Positions 35,245 through 44,500 of a DNA stretch of 64,000 nucleotides are shown in pieces. The notes beneath the pieces were generated by a model that saw nothing but the letters and a program-made list of their open reading frames with translations, ran no database searches and had not been told where the DNA came from. Position numbers and translations under genes: made by a program. Numbering within the stretch: position 1 is the stretch's first letter; every line of letters starts with the position of its first letter. Origin of the DNA: Paenibacillus doosanensis (lineage in GTDB: Bacteria; Bacillota; Bacilli; Paenibacillales; NBRC-103111); assembly GCF_025060755.1 (NCBI RefSeq), contig NZ_JANYUY010000004.1, positions 1 through 64,000 on the forward strand, given 5' to 3'.

Positions 35245-36705
35245 TCATAAAATCGGAGACAACAGCCGCGCCACCGATTCGGCGGCCCGCTTCAGCGCCG
35301 GCCGATTATCGTAATGCTCCAGCGTCAGCAGCTGGCAGTGAAGGATATCGCGTTCGAAAATATGCTCGAGCCGCGAAGCGACGTCCGCATCGAATAAAAA
35401 TGCATTGATCTCGAAATTCAGTTCAAGGCTCCGGCGGTCCATATTGGCCGTCCCTACGGACGCGGCCTGCCCGTCCACCACCATCGTTTTGGCATGCAAA
35501 AAACCGTTATCGTATAAATAACAGTTCGCCCCCGCGCGCAGCAGCTCCCCCAGATAAGCGAAGGAGGCCCATTGCACGAAGCGGTGATCGCTCTTCCTAG
35601 GAATCATGATCCGTACGTCGATGCCGGATAGCGCAGCAATCTTCAGCGCATTCAGCAAGCTGTCGTCGGGGATAAAATAAGGCGTCTGAATGTAAATGCG
35701 CCTCTGGGCTTCAAATATAAATTTGATAAACCCGTTCTTGATTTGCTGCCTGGCCGAATGAGGGCCGCTCGCTACGATTTGCACGGCGGTCTTGGCATTC
35801 CCTTGAGTTTCCGGAAACATCCCCTTCTCCACCATCGAGTCCTGATTCGAGGCGATGCCCCAATCGAGCAGAAACTGGATTTGCAAACGGTGAACGGCGT
35901 CCCCCTGCAGCTTCAGATGCGTGTCCCGCCAGTAGCCGATGCTGCGGTCTAAACCCAAGTACTCATTCCCGATGTTAAAACCGCCGATAAATCCGCTCCT
36001 CCCGTCGATGACAGCGATCTTCCGGTGGTTGCGATAATTCAGCCGAAAGTTCAAATAAGGAATTTTGGCCGGAAAGAAGGGAAACACTTCTCCGCCCGCA
36101 GCCCGCAGCTCATCGAACATGCTCCGCTTCACTCCGAGCGATCCGATATCGTCGTACAGCAGCTTGACCTGCACGCCTTCCTTCGCCTTGGCCGTCAGCG
36201 CCGCCACCAGTCTGCCGCCCGTTTCGTCGCTGCCGATCTTGTAATACAGCAGATGAATATGCAGCCGCGCGCCGGCAATCTCCTGAATAAGCGCCTCGAA
36301 TTTCTCGACGCCGTCGGTATACAGCGTCACCTCATTGTTCTGCGTCAGCGGAGAAAACCCGTTCATTAAATTCATGTAGATCAGCCTTCGGTGATCTCGA
36401 ACGGCCGGATCGTTATAGGCAAACGTATTGCGCTGCAAGCTCTGCGCCTGCTCCCGCATCTCCTCGCGAACCGTCTGCTCTATTCGCGGACGTATGCGGT
36501 ATACCTTCTGTCTGGCTAAATTTTGCCCGAGGAAAATATACAACAAAAAACCGGCGACCGGCAGCAAAAGCAGCACCATCAGCCAAGCCCATGTAACTCC
36601 CACATTGCGCCGTTCCAAAAAAATGATCGCCGCCGCGAACAGCAAATTAATTAGCGGCAGCCAATCGTTCAGCGCCTTCCATAGGCCCGCCGTCCATACA
36701 TGCAT
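35245..36705 (-). CDS. cls: Cardiolipin synthase
   Basis: A 486-residue phospholipase D-superfamily enzyme that condenses two phosphatidylglycerols to cardiolipin at the membrane. Two N-terminal helices (about 14-34 and 41-61), then two HKD motifs: HRKIAVIDGRSGFIGGFNIG (first) and HAKTMVVDGQAASVGTANMD (second). Length is standard (about 480). Start ATG 36705 has GGGGTG 6 bases upstream; GTG 36714 is an alternative. It heads a - strand cluster with the DUF72 and M48 genes. Confidence 0.95.
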   Translation of the reverse strand: MHVWTAGLWKALNDWLPLINLLFAAAIIFLERRNVGVTWAWLMVLLLLPVAGFLLYIFLGQNLARQKVYRIRPRIEQTVREEMREQAQSLQRNTFAYNDPAVRDHRRLIYMNLMNGFSPLTQNNEVTLYTDGVEKFEALIQEIAGARLHIHLLYYKIGSDETGGRLVAALTAKAKEGVQVKLLYDDIGSLGVKRSMFDELRAAGGEVFPFFPAKIPYLNFRLNYRNHRKIAVIDGRSGFIGGFNIGNEYLGLDRSIGYWRDTHLKLQGDAVHRLQIQFLLDWGIASNQDSMVEKGMFPETQGNAKTAVQIVASGPHSARQQIKNGFIKFIFEAQRRIYIQTPYFIPDDSLLNALKIAALSGIDVRIMIPRKSDHRFVQWASFAYLGELLRAGANCYLYDNGFLHAKTMVVDGQAASVGTANMDRRSLELNFEINAFLFDADVASRLEHIFERDILHCQLLTLEHYDNRPALKRAAESVARLLSPIL

Positions 36706-36941
36706 CGTGTTCACCCCGGGTTGCTTTTGTTATCATGCAGCCACCTCTTCTTCATATACTCTTGTTCACTGATGTACCCGCTGCCGCGAACGTCATGCCC
36801 GGCCGGCACAGGCTCCGCAGATTTCCAATCCTAATCGTACTATACCCTAATGCCGCCTTCGCGAACAACGGATGTTTATAATCTAGCAGATTCGGTAAAT
36901 CTAGTTACTAGAATCGATTCAAGTAAGGAGGATAACCGATC

Positions 36942-37622
36942 ATGCCCATTAAACCGAATCTAACTCTGCTTGTGCTTGTGTTGCTCGCCATAAACCTGAC
37001 TGTAACCTCTTATGTCTATGCGTATCATGTCTCCGACGACGGCGACGATCTGCTGGAGATTACGTCCTATCATCTATCGCTGGACAGCGATGACCCGGCG
37101 CCGGAGGAAGAGGCTGTTCCCGAACCTCTTGTCTACCAGATTAATAGCGGTGATACGCTGTACCAAATTGCCCGCGATTTCAATGTGAGCGTCGCCTCGC
37201 TCATGGCCGAGAATGATATCGTCGATGCCCGCCTGCTTACCGTCGGGCAGCAGCTGAGAATCCCCGACTCCGAGGCGACGCTGCCGCTCCCGGACGGACA
37301 GCAGAAGGTCATCAAGCAGGTGCTGAGCTCCACGCTCACCGCGTATACGGCGGGTATCGAATCGACAGGCAAGACCCCTTCCAGCACCGGCTACGGCATT
37401 ACCTACAGCGGCAGCAAAGCGGAGGAAGGACGGACGATCGCCGTAGACCCGAAGGTCATACCGATAGGCTCTACCGTTTTTATTGACGGCGTCGGCATCC
37501 GCACCGCGGAAGATACCGGATCGGCCGTACGCGGAGCTCGAATCGACGTATTCATGGACGATGTGACGCAGGCTCGGCAATTCGGCGTCAAGAAAAACGT
37601 CAAGGTGTATGTGTTGTCCTAA
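36942..37622 (+). CDS. Secreted LysM-3D domain protein (probable cell-wall lytic transglycosylase)
   Basis: A 226-residue exported protein: signal peptide (about 1-27), an acidic linker, one LysM peptidoglycan-binding domain (about 65-108; YQINSGDTLYQIARDFNVS) and a 3D domain (about 130-225) with AVDPKVIPIGSTVFI, the conserved Asp in EDTGSAVRGARIDVFMDD. It resembles YocH/YuiC-type autolysins of Bacillus, where the three Asp residues act in a double-psi barrel. The ATG has GGAGG about 10 bases upstream. It may be induced during growth or starvation, but no regulatory element is clear. Confidence 0.9.
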   Translation: MPIKPNLTLLVLVLLAINLTVTSYVYAYHVSDDGDDLLEITSYHLSLDSDDPAPEEEAVPEPLVYQINSGDTLYQIARDFNVSVASLMAENDIVDARLLTVGQQLRIPDSEATLPLPDGQQKVIKQVLSSTLTAYTAGIESTGKTPSSTGYGITYSGSKAEEGRTIAVDPKVIPIGSTVFIDGVGIRTAEDTGSAVRGARIDVFMDDVTQARQFGVKKNVKVYVLS

Positions 37623-37746
37623 AGTATAAGCAAACCTCGGGATTTCCCCCAAAAAATTCATAGATTCAAAGACGGGACCATTATATTTCAGCGCATTTTT
37701 GTGTATTATATTAAGATAAACTATTACGTAAGAAAGGTTGATTCTG

Positions 37747-39399
37747 TTGGAGAACCCGTCTGCATCATCCAATTTCATCAAAAACATCGTCATGGAAGAC
37801 TTAAAATCCGGCAAAGTCGACCAGATTGTCACCCGTTTCCCCCCGGAACCGAACGGTTATTTGCATATCGGGCACGCCAAATCGATCTGTCTGAATTTTG
37901 AGCTGGCCGATGAATTCAAGGGCAGAACCAACCTGCGCTTCGACGATACCAACCCGTTGAAGGAAGATACCGAATACGTCAAGTCGATCAAAGAAGATGT
38001 CGCTTGGCTTGGTTTCGAATGGGACGGATTGTTTTTCGCTTCGGATTATTTCGAAGAAATGTACAGCCGTGCCGTGCTGCTGATCAACAAGGGGCTTGCC
38101 TTCGTCGACGACTTGTCCGCGGACGAAATCCGTCTGACCCGCGGCACCTTGACCCAGCCGGGGCAAAACAGCCCTCACCGCGATCGCTCCATTGAAGAGA
38201 ACCTCGATTTGTTCGCAAGAATGCGGGCCGGGGAATTCAAGGACGGCGAAAAGGTGCTGCGCGCCAAAATCGATATGAGCTCGCCGAACATTAACCTGCG
38301 CGACCCGGTCATCTATCGTATTTCGCATACGACCCATCACAACACCGGCGATAAATGGTGCATTTATCCGATGTATGCTTTCGCTCATCCGCTGGAGGAT
38401 GCGATCGAAGGCGTTACCCACTCGATCTGTACGCTGGAGTTCGAAGACCAGCGTCCGTTCTACGATTGGGTCGTGGAACAATGCGAGATGGAGCATAGAC
38501 CGAGACAGTACGAATTTGCGCGCCTGAACATTACGAATACCGTCATGAGCAAGCGGTTCTTGAAGCAGCTCGTCGACGAGAAGATCGTCGACGCCTGGGA
38601 CGATCCGCGGATGCCGACGATCAGCGGCCTGCGCCGCAAAGGCTATACGCCGGAAGCGATCCGCAGCTTCGTGCGGGAAACCGGCGTCGCCAAAAGCTAC
38701 AGCGTCGCCGATGAGCGGATGCTGGAGCATTTTATCCGCGAGGATCTGAAGCTGAAGGCTCCCCGGACGATGGCGGTATTGCGCCCGCTGAAGGTCGTTA
38801 TCACGAATTATCCGGAAGATCAAGTGGAGATGCTGGACGCCGAGATCAATCCGGAAAACGAGGAAATGGGCATGCGGCAAATTCCGTTCTCCCGGGAGAT
38901 TTATATCGAGCAGGACGACTTCATGGAAAATCCGCCGAGCAAGTATCACCGGCTGTTCCCCGGTAATGAAGTCCGCTTGAAGCACGCTTATTTCATTAAA
39001 TGCAATGATTTCATCAAGGATGCGGAAGGCAATATTGTTGAAATCCGCTGCACGTACGATCCCGAAACGAAGAGCGGCAGCGGCTTTACCGGCCGCAAGG
39101 TAAAAGGAACGATCCATTGGGTCGACGCCAAACATGCGCTTCCCGCCGAGTTCCGCCTGTTCGAGCCTTTAATTTTGGATGAGGAAAAAGGCGACAGCGA
39201 CAACTTCATGGAGCACATTAATCCGAACTCGCTGGAGGTCGTTCAAGGCTTCGTCGAGCCGAATATGAAGGACGCGAAAGCGCAGGATAAGTTCCAAATC
39301 TTCCGCCATGGCTACTTCAATGTCGATTCCCGCTTAAGCAAGCCGGGGCATCTCGTATATAATCGCATCGTATCGTTGAAAAGCTCGTTTGCGCTCTAA
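37747..39399 (+). CDS. glnS: Glutaminyl-tRNA synthetase
   Basis: A 550-residue class I aminoacyl-tRNA synthetase charging tRNA-Gln. HIGH motif at 40-43 ([16 protein letters not shown]), the acceptor-binding region [12 protein letters not shown], and KMSKS variant VMSKR at 266-270, then the beta-barrel anticodon-binding domains. Length matches E. coli GlnRS (about 554), with no YqeY fusion. The start is TTG 37747, with AAAGG 8 bases upstream; TTG 37738 is alternative. No T-box leader is seen. Most Firmicutes make Gln-tRNA by the GatCAB route, so a direct GlnRS suggests acquisition by transfer (inference). Confidence 0.95.
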   Translation: MENPSASSNFIKNIVMEDLKSGKVDQIVTRFPPEPNGYLHIGHAKSICLNFELADEFKGRTNLRFDDTNPLKEDTEYVKSIKEDVAWLGFEWDGLFFASDYFEEMYSRAVLLINKGLAFVDDLSADEIRLTRGTLTQPGQNSPHRDRSIEENLDLFARMRAGEFKDGEKVLRAKIDMSSPNINLRDPVIYRISHTTHHNTGDKWCIYPMYAFAHPLEDAIEGVTHSICTLEFEDQRPFYDWVVEQCEMEHRPRQYEFARLNITNTVMSKRFLKQLVDEKIVDAWDDPRMPTISGLRRKGYTPEAIRSFVRETGVAKSYSVADERMLEHFIREDLKLKAPRTMAVLRPLKVVITNYPEDQVEMLDAEINPENEEMGMRQIPFSREIYIEQDDFMENPPSKYHRLFPGNEVRLKHAYFIKCNDFIKDAEGNIVEIRCTYDPETKSGSGFTGRKVKGTIHWVDAKHALPAEFRLFEPLILDEEKGDSDNFMEHINPNSLEVVQGFVEPNMKDAKAQDKFQIFRHGYFNVDSRLSKPGHLVYNRIVSLKSSFAL

Positions 39400-39416
39400 T
39401 CGCATCGGGTTATGCA

Positions 39417-39456
39417 GCAGATCCGGACGCCGTTACAGGCGCGGGTCTGCTTTTTT
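39417..39456 (+). terminator. Terminator of glnS
   Basis: GCAGATCCG...CGCC arms pair with GGCG...GGGTCTGC and are followed by six T, 18 bases after the stop. Confidence 0.88.
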
Positions 39457-39598
39457 CAATTTGAACGATTTTACTTTAATTATAAAACCGTTATGGTAAT
39501 ATAAATGAACAATACTGAACCCCAGCTCTGTGCAGCGCCGATGAAATTGGCAGCGCATTCATCATATCTTAATATGAACGATCGGGAAGGTGATTCGC

Positions 39599-40264
39599 AT
39601 GGAATTCGATTATTTGCTTAGAGTGCTTCTGGCCGGAATATGCGGGGCGCTGATCGGGTACGAACGGAAAAACCGGATGAAAGAAGCCGGAGTCCGCACC
39701 CATTTTGTCGTGGCGGTCGGCGCTTCCCTGATGATGGTGATCTCCAAATACGGCTTTCAAGACCAGACCGGCTGGCATAATTTGACGCTGGACCCGTCCC
39801 GGGTAGCGGCTCAAGTCGTCAGCGGCGTCGGATTTCTCGGCGCCGGGATGATCTTCATGCAGAAGCAGACGGTCAAGGGGCTAACTACGGCTGCAGGCGT
39901 CTGGGCGACGGCGGGCATGGGGATGGCGGTCGGAGCCGGGCTGTACTGGGTCGGAGGCGGCGTCACCTTGATCATTCTGGCCGCCCAGAAGCTGCTGCAC
40001 AGCCGCTTTCATTGGCTGGCCGCGCCCAAGACGGAGCATTTGACACTGCGCGTAGCTAACGAACCCGGATGCATCGAACGGGTACGGCAGCTGCTGCAAG
40101 ACAGGAACGTGTCGATACTCAGCTTTCACGCCGAAACGGAGGAGAAGGATGCGGACGAGATCGTCCTGGACATGACGGTCCAGCTCCCCACCTCGACCGG
40201 CGCAGGGCCGCTGCTTTCGCTGATTCAGGACTCCTCGTCCATCAAAGCGGTAGAGATTCAGTAG
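39599..40264 (+). CDS. MgtC/SapB-family membrane protein with ACT-like C-terminal domain
   Basis: A 221-residue protein with four to five membrane helices (about 5-140; GALIGYERKNRMKEAGVRTHFVV, VSGVGFLGAGMIF) and a C-terminal cytosolic ACT-like domain (about 150-221; TLRVANEPGCIERVRQLLQ). Family members are linked to growth at low Mg2+ and to membrane-potential or ATP-synthase modulation; the exact role here is unknown. Start 39599 has GGAAGG about 9 bases upstream. It is monocistronic between terminators. Confidence 0.9.
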   Translation: MEFDYLLRVLLAGICGALIGYERKNRMKEAGVRTHFVVAVGASLMMVISKYGFQDQTGWHNLTLDPSRVAAQVVSGVGFLGAGMIFMQKQTVKGLTTAAGVWATAGMGMAVGAGLYWVGGGVTLIILAAQKLLHSRFHWLAAPKTEHLTLRVANEPGCIERVRQLLQDRNVSILSFHAETEEKDADEIVLDMTVQLPTSTGAGPLLSLIQDSSSIKAVEIQ

Positions 40265-40270
40265 GTGCGG

Positions 40271-40318
40271 CAAAAAGCCCGGCTCGCGGAGATCCCCTCC
40301 GGATGCCGGGCCTTTTTG
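40271..40318. terminator. Bidirectional terminator between the MgtC-family gene and the 40323 gene
   Basis: AAAAAGCCCGGC and GCCGGGCCTTTTT arms with A-run and T-run on the two sides. It serves both convergent genes. Confidence 0.88.
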
Positions 40319-40322
40319 CGCT

Positions 40323-40805
40323 TTATTCCCTCTGGTTTTTCATAGACCGCAGAGCTTCGCGGAACTGCTGATCGGTGGGGATTTTCCCGGGCGGCGTCTC
40401 CGCCGACTCATCCTGACGCTCCTGCTCCCCTGTGCCGCCGAAGTTGCGCAGCGCCTGCCGGTAATCGCTATCGCTATGCGCCTTGGCGGAAACCGCCGGA
40501 GCGGCGGGCGGCTGCGCCGGTTTCGGACGCTCCGCCGCAGCTTCTCTTACGACGGGGGCTGCTGCGGCCGGCCGCGAAGCAGCGGCTTCCGCCGGCACCG
40601 CAGCGTGGGCAGGCTCGGCCGGAGGCGCCGGTTCCTCCTGCGCAGGCCGGGCCGCACTCTCCTGCTCCATCGCCCGAACGGGCGGCTCGCCGGACCGCTC
40701 CGTCGCCTGCTCCCGCTTCTTCCGTGCGGCATCCACCCGCAAATTATACACGATTAAAAAGGCTAAGCCGACTACTGCTATCGCGCCAAAAATAATATAT
40801 AGCAT
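40323..40805 (-). CDS. Membrane-anchored Ala/Pro-rich hypothetical protein
   Basis: A 160-residue protein: one N-terminal helix (about 3-22; LYIIFGAIAVVGLAFLIVY), a basic stop-transfer segment, a long Ala/Pro/Glu low-complexity linker (about 40-120), and a short C-terminal segment with two related motifs, DYRQALRNFGG and QQFREALRSM. It is probably a type II or tail-exposed membrane protein. No family is recognised. It follows the flavoprotein gene by about 22 bases and is likely cotranscribed. The start is either ATG 40805 or the TTG two codons earlier. Confidence 0.65.
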   Translation of the reverse strand: MLYIIFGAIAVVGLAFLIVYNLRVDAARKKREQATERSGEPPVRAMEQESAARPAQEEPAPPAEPAHAAVPAEAAASRPAAAAPVVREAAAERPKPAQPPAAPAVSAKAHSDSDYRQALRNFGGTGEQERQDESAETPPGKIPTDQQFREALRSMKNQRE

Positions 40806-40827
40806 ATGCAAAGCACCCGATTCGTTG

Positions 40828-41370
40828 TTATTTTGGATTCATTTTGAAGGCGATCTCGGCGACTCTTTTCCCCAGCGCCCGACCCAAAGCCAAATCGTTT
40901 GCCTTAGGCAAATTCGGCGGATCATTGGGCGAAGCCTCGACAGGACAAGTGACGCCGACCCCGTAATAGGAGCCGTACAGCGCATTTTCCGGAACATTGC
41001 CGGGCAGTCCGACAATAATCATCCCTTGATGGAGCATCGGCGTGATCAGATTCAGCATCGTCGCTTCGATGCCGCCATGAACCGTAGCCGTCGTGCAAAA
41101 TACGGCGCCGATCTTGTTCATCAGCTTGCCCTGCGCCCATAAATAACCCAATTGGTCGATCCAGGTTTTCATCCCGGAGCTGATCGTACCGAAATGGCCC
41201 GGGCAGCCCCATATAATCGCATCCATATGGACCAAATCGTTCGGATTGGCCTGATTGACGTGCTGCAGATGCACCTCGGCGTACGGATGACTCGTCGCTC
41301 CCTCATAAATGGAGCTGGCGAGTGCTTCCGTATGGCCGTTCTCACTATCGTAAACCACTATGATTTTCAT
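40828..41370 (-). CDS. WrbA-like NAD(P)H:quinone oxidoreductase / flavodoxin-fold protein
   Basis: A 180-residue flavodoxin-fold protein: FMN phosphate loop [11 protein letters not shown] (about 8-18), [20 protein letters not shown] (flavin-contacting loop) and [15 protein letters not shown] (Gly-rich, as in WrbA). By family knowledge it performs two-electron reduction of quinones, limiting redox cycling. Slightly shorter than E. coli WrbA (about 198). GGGAGGA lies 8 bases before the ATG. It is divergent from the efflux operon at 41533, with a 160-base region between. Confidence 0.87.
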   Translation of the reverse strand: MKIIVVYDSENGHTEALASSIYEGATSHPYAEVHLQHVNQANPNDLVHMDAIIWGCPGHFGTISSGMKTWIDQLGYLWAQGKLMNKIGAVFCTTATVHGGIEATMLNLITPMLHQGMIIVGLPGNVPENALYGSYYGVGVTCPVEASPNDPPNLPKANDLALGRALGKRVAEIAFKMNPK

Positions 41371-41532
41371 GGTATGTCCTCCCTGTCCTAGTGCTTCCTC
41401 ATCAATTTTCCCCATGAAGCGACAAAGTATGAGAGTTCTCGCAAATTAACGAATTAGAAATTGCTGCATAAACGGCCAGCCGATCGGGGAAAATGTCTAC
41501 AGAAAATCGGATGTTTGGAGGATGAAAAAAAC

Positions 41533-42171
41533 ATGAGCAGAGTAATACTGATCAATATTTTGGTTTTGATCCTTATATTGGGCGGTGCCGGCGCAGCAAT
41601 TTACTACTATAACCGCTCAATTAACTATGTCACTACGGACAATGCGAAATTCGACGGCCAGCCCGTTACCGTAGCCGCCATAGCTTCAGGCCAGCTCGTC
41701 GAATGGACGGGCCAAGTCGGCAAAGCTTACCGTTCCGGAGACCGCCTCGGCAGCATACAAACCGCCGGAGGCGCATCCAAGGTCGATTTGACGCTGCCTA
41801 TCGATGCAACGATTGTACAGCAATCGGTCGTGCCAAACTCGTTCGTGTCGACCGGCTCCACGCTGGCGCGCGGATTCGATATGGGCCATCTGTGGGTAAC
41901 GGCCAATATCGAAGAGACCAAGATCAATAACGTCAAGATCGGTCAGTCGGTAGACATCTACGCCGATGCCTTCCCGGGAACGACGCTGACGGGCCGGGTG
42001 GATAAAATCGGCTTGGCGACGGCAAGCACGTTTTCGCTGCTGCCGAGCTCCAATACGAACGCAAACTATACCAAGGTCACTCAAGTTATTCCTATTACGA
42101 TAACGCTTGACGGCTACAACGGTCTGGCCATCGTACCCGGGATGAACGTATCCGTACGAATTCATATTTAG
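41533..42171 (+). CDS. HlyD/EmrA-type membrane fusion protein (short form)
   Basis: A 212-residue protein anchored by one N-terminal helix (about 5-26), with the barrel-sandwich/beta-barrel domains of membrane fusion proteins (YVTTDNAKFDGQPVTVAAIASGQL; LWVTANIEETKINNVKIGQSVDI; PGMNVSVRIHI). The coiled-coil hairpin of E. coli EmrA (about 390 aa) is missing, which suits a Gram-positive cell without an outer membrane. It lies 12 bases before the EmrB-like transporter and is its partner. GGAGG lies about 11 bases before the ATG. Confidence 0.9.
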   Translation: MSRVILINILVLILILGGAGAAIYYYNRSINYVTTDNAKFDGQPVTVAAIASGQLVEWTGQVGKAYRSGDRLGSIQTAGGASKVDLTLPIDATIVQQSVVPNSFVSTGSTLARGFDMGHLWVTANIEETKINNVKIGQSVDIYADAFPGTTLTGRVDKIGLATASTFSLLPSSNTNANYTKVTQVIPITITLDGYNGLAIVPGMNVSVRIHI

Positions 42172-42183
42172 CAGGGGGTTTGA

Positions 42184-43713
42184 ATGGAGAATATATCGAT
42201 CGGCCGCACGCTGACGGTGCTTATGGCCGGGGCGTTCGTGGCCATATTGAATCAAACGCTCATCAATGTAGCCATTCCCCATATGATGAACGATTTCAAC
42301 GTCTCTGCCACGACCATTCAATGGCTGTCCACCGCTTATATGCTTGTGAACGGGGTACTGATTCCGATTACGGCGTATTTGATCGAGACGTACGGTACCC
42401 GCTCGCTGTTTCTGTTCGCGATGGTTGCCTTTACAGTAGGCGCCTTGATCTGCGCTATCTCCCCTAACTTCTCGATCATTTTGCTCGGGAGAATTATACA
42501 GGCGATCGGAGCCGGTGTGCTTATGCCGATGATCACCAACGTGTTCCTGGCCGTATTCCCTCCGGAAAAACGGGGGGCGGCGATGGGAACGATGGGGATC
42601 GTCATGATCTTCGCTCCGGCTATCGGTCCTACGCTGGCCGGATGGGTCGTGCAGAACTATACTTGGCGTATTCTGTTCTACGCCATGATTCCGCTCGGCA
42701 TCCTGGACATCTTGCTGGCGGCCAAATGGCTTAAAAACGTCACGAAGCTCACCTATCCGCCCCTTGACCTGTCGGGAGCGATCTTCTCGACGATCGGCTT
42801 CGGCGCTCTGCTCTACGGCTTCAGCGAGGCCGGAAGCAAAGGCTGGACCGACGTTCTAGTCGTGTGCAGCTTCATTATCGGCGTCATCTTCCTGCTCCTG
42901 TTTATTTGGCGGGAGCTGACGACGGCCCAGCCGCTGCTCAATCTGAGCGTCTTCAAATACGATGTGTTCACGATGAGCACCATCATCGGGGCGGCGGTCA
43001 ATATGGCGATGCTCGGGGCGATGATTTTGCTGCCGATCTATTTGCAAAATATCCGCGGCTTTACGCCGCTCCAGTCCGGTCTGCTGCTGCTTCCGGGCGC
43101 GCTGGTCATGGGGGTCATGTCCCCAATCTCAGGCGCGCTGTTCGATCGTATCGGCGCCCGCCCGCTCGCGATTGCGGGGCTCATTATTACCGCCGTTACA
43201 ACGCTGGAATTCAGCAAGCTGACCGGCGATTCAAGCTATAACCATATCATGCTGCTGTACACGATTCGCATGTTCGGCATGTCGCTGCTGATGATGACCG
43301 TACAAACCGCCGGCTTGAATCAGCTCCCGCGGCATCTGGGAAGCCACGGCACGGCGATGTCCAATACGACGAGACAAGTAGCGGGCTCCATCGGTACTGC
43401 GCTGCTCGTCACCGTGATGTCCAGCCGCACGACGATCCATTTGGCCGATTATTCCAACGAAATCACCGAGACGAATACGACGCTGATGCAAAATATCGGG
43501 GAATTCGGCCAGCAGCTGGCGCTCGAATCGGGCCAAGCGGTTCAAGCCGGAGGCACTCTGGCCGTTCAAACGCTGTATTCCTTGGCGGCGACCCATTCTA
43601 CTATTAACGGCATTAACGACGCGTTCATGGTAGCTACGTTAATCACCGTGATAGGCTTATTTTTCTCCCTGTTTCTGCGTAAGGCCAAGCATGCGAAGAT
43701 ACCGCAGGAATAG
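42184..43713 (+). CDS. DHA2-family MFS drug efflux transporter (EmrB/QacA type)
   Basis: A 509-residue transporter with 14 predicted helices. The DHA2 signatures include INVAIPHMMNDFNVSATTIQWLSTAYML near residues 27-54 and LLGRIIQAIGAGVLMPMITN (motif C region). It uses proton motive force to export drugs, dyes or metabolites. Cotranscribed with the membrane fusion protein. The ATG has GGGGGTTTG upstream. Substrate cannot be predicted. Confidence 0.93.
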   Translation: MENISIGRTLTVLMAGAFVAILNQTLINVAIPHMMNDFNVSATTIQWLSTAYMLVNGVLIPITAYLIETYGTRSLFLFAMVAFTVGALICAISPNFSIILLGRIIQAIGAGVLMPMITNVFLAVFPPEKRGAAMGTMGIVMIFAPAIGPTLAGWVVQNYTWRILFYAMIPLGILDILLAAKWLKNVTKLTYPPLDLSGAIFSTIGFGALLYGFSEAGSKGWTDVLVVCSFIIGVIFLLLFIWRELTTAQPLLNLSVFKYDVFTMSTIIGAAVNMAMLGAMILLPIYLQNIRGFTPLQSGLLLLPGALVMGVMSPISGALFDRIGARPLAIAGLIITAVTTLEFSKLTGDSSYNHIMLLYTIRMFGMSLLMMTVQTAGLNQLPRHLGSHGTAMSNTTRQVAGSIGTALLVTVMSSRTTIHLADYSNEITETNTTLMQNIGEFGQQLALESGQAVQAGGTLAVQTLYSLAATHSTINGINDAFMVATLITVIGLFFSLFLRKAKHAKIPQE

Positions 43714-43902
43714 CCCGCTTGTCTGTGGCGCCCTCCCAAGCGTATTCGGCTGCAGGGGCCGCAGGCCTTTTCCGGCTTTGCAAAATCCATTGCGATTCGC
43801 TAAGATGAAAAGAAGCCGCAGCGGCCGGTACGGGGCTGTCACGCTCCTAAGCCGGATTCCGGCGGCATAACGGCATTATTTTCAAAAAACGGGGATGAAA
43901 CG

Positions 43903-44439
43903 ATGGAAGTCGGAACGGCGATTCGGGCGATTCGCAAAAAAAGAGGCGTTACGATAGGGCAATTATGCGAAGCTACCGGACTGTCCCAAGGGTTTATGAG
44001 TCTGGTGGAGAACAATAAAACCTCGCCCTCTCTGGCGACTCTGGAGTCGATCGCGGATTACTTGAAGGTTCCCCTTGCCTTTCTGCTGCTCAAACAGGAG
44101 GAACGAATGAAGGTCGTCCGCAAAGGAGAACGGACTTTCAGCCTGTTCAAGGATAAGCTGAAGGTAGAGCATCTCGGCGACGAAGGAGGCCTGCGCCTTA
44201 TGCTGATCGAGATTCCGCCCGGGCCTCCCGCAAACGAGGAGACCCACGTGCACGAAGGCGTCGAAATTCATATGGTATTGAAAGGAACAGTGATCGTCTC
44301 CCAAGGGGAAGACGAATTTACGTTAGAAGAAGGAGATACCTTCTCCTGGCAGGCTTGCGTGCCCCATAAAGTCGTCAATGCGGGAGATGAACCGGCGGCC
44401 ATTCTGATCGCCAGCTACAATGAAAGCAGAATTAAATAG
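43903..44439 (+). CDS. XRE-family regulator with cupin sensor domain
   Basis: A 178-residue regulator: N-terminal XRE helix-turn-helix (about 5-62; GVTIGQLCEATGLSQGFMSLVENNKTSPSL) and a C-terminal cupin_2 domain (about 105-172) with metal-type His/Glu residues in THVHEGVEIHMVLKG and PHKVV. Such proteins commonly control metabolite or stress operons. It follows the efflux genes with a 189-base gap, so it could regulate them, but its promoter appears separate. GGGGATG lies 6-9 bases before the ATG. Confidence 0.9.
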   Translation: MEVGTAIRAIRKKRGVTIGQLCEATGLSQGFMSLVENNKTSPSLATLESIADYLKVPLAFLLLKQEERMKVVRKGERTFSLFKDKLKVEHLGDEGGLRLMLIEIPPGPPANEETHVHEGVEIHMVLKGTVIVSQGEDEFTLEEGDTFSWQACVPHKVVNAGDEPAAILIASYNESRIK

Positions 44440-44459
44440 CCCTCGATAGGAACAAAAAT

Positions 44460-44494
44460 AAGCCGCAGCGCCCAACCTAAGGGCTCTGCGGCTT
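44460..44494. terminator. Bidirectional terminator between the XRE regulator and the sugar-operon regulator
   Basis: AAGCCGCAG/CTGCGGCTT arms with inner GCCC/GGGC pairs. The - strand copy is followed by ATTTTTG. Confidence 0.85.
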
Positions 44495-44500
44495 CAGTCG

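Noticed and set aside
36706-36941. c-di-AMP (ydaO) riboswitch before the LysM-3D gene
   Set aside because: Such riboswitches often precede cell-wall hydrolase genes, but the conserved sequence blocks are not visible here.
37623-37746. T-box leader before glnS
   Set aside because: The gap is only about 120 bases and no T-box consensus or terminator hairpin is present.
37801-39135. 444-codon antisense frame opposite glnS
   Set aside because: The + strand encodes a complete GlnRS; the antisense frame has no start signal and no family pattern.
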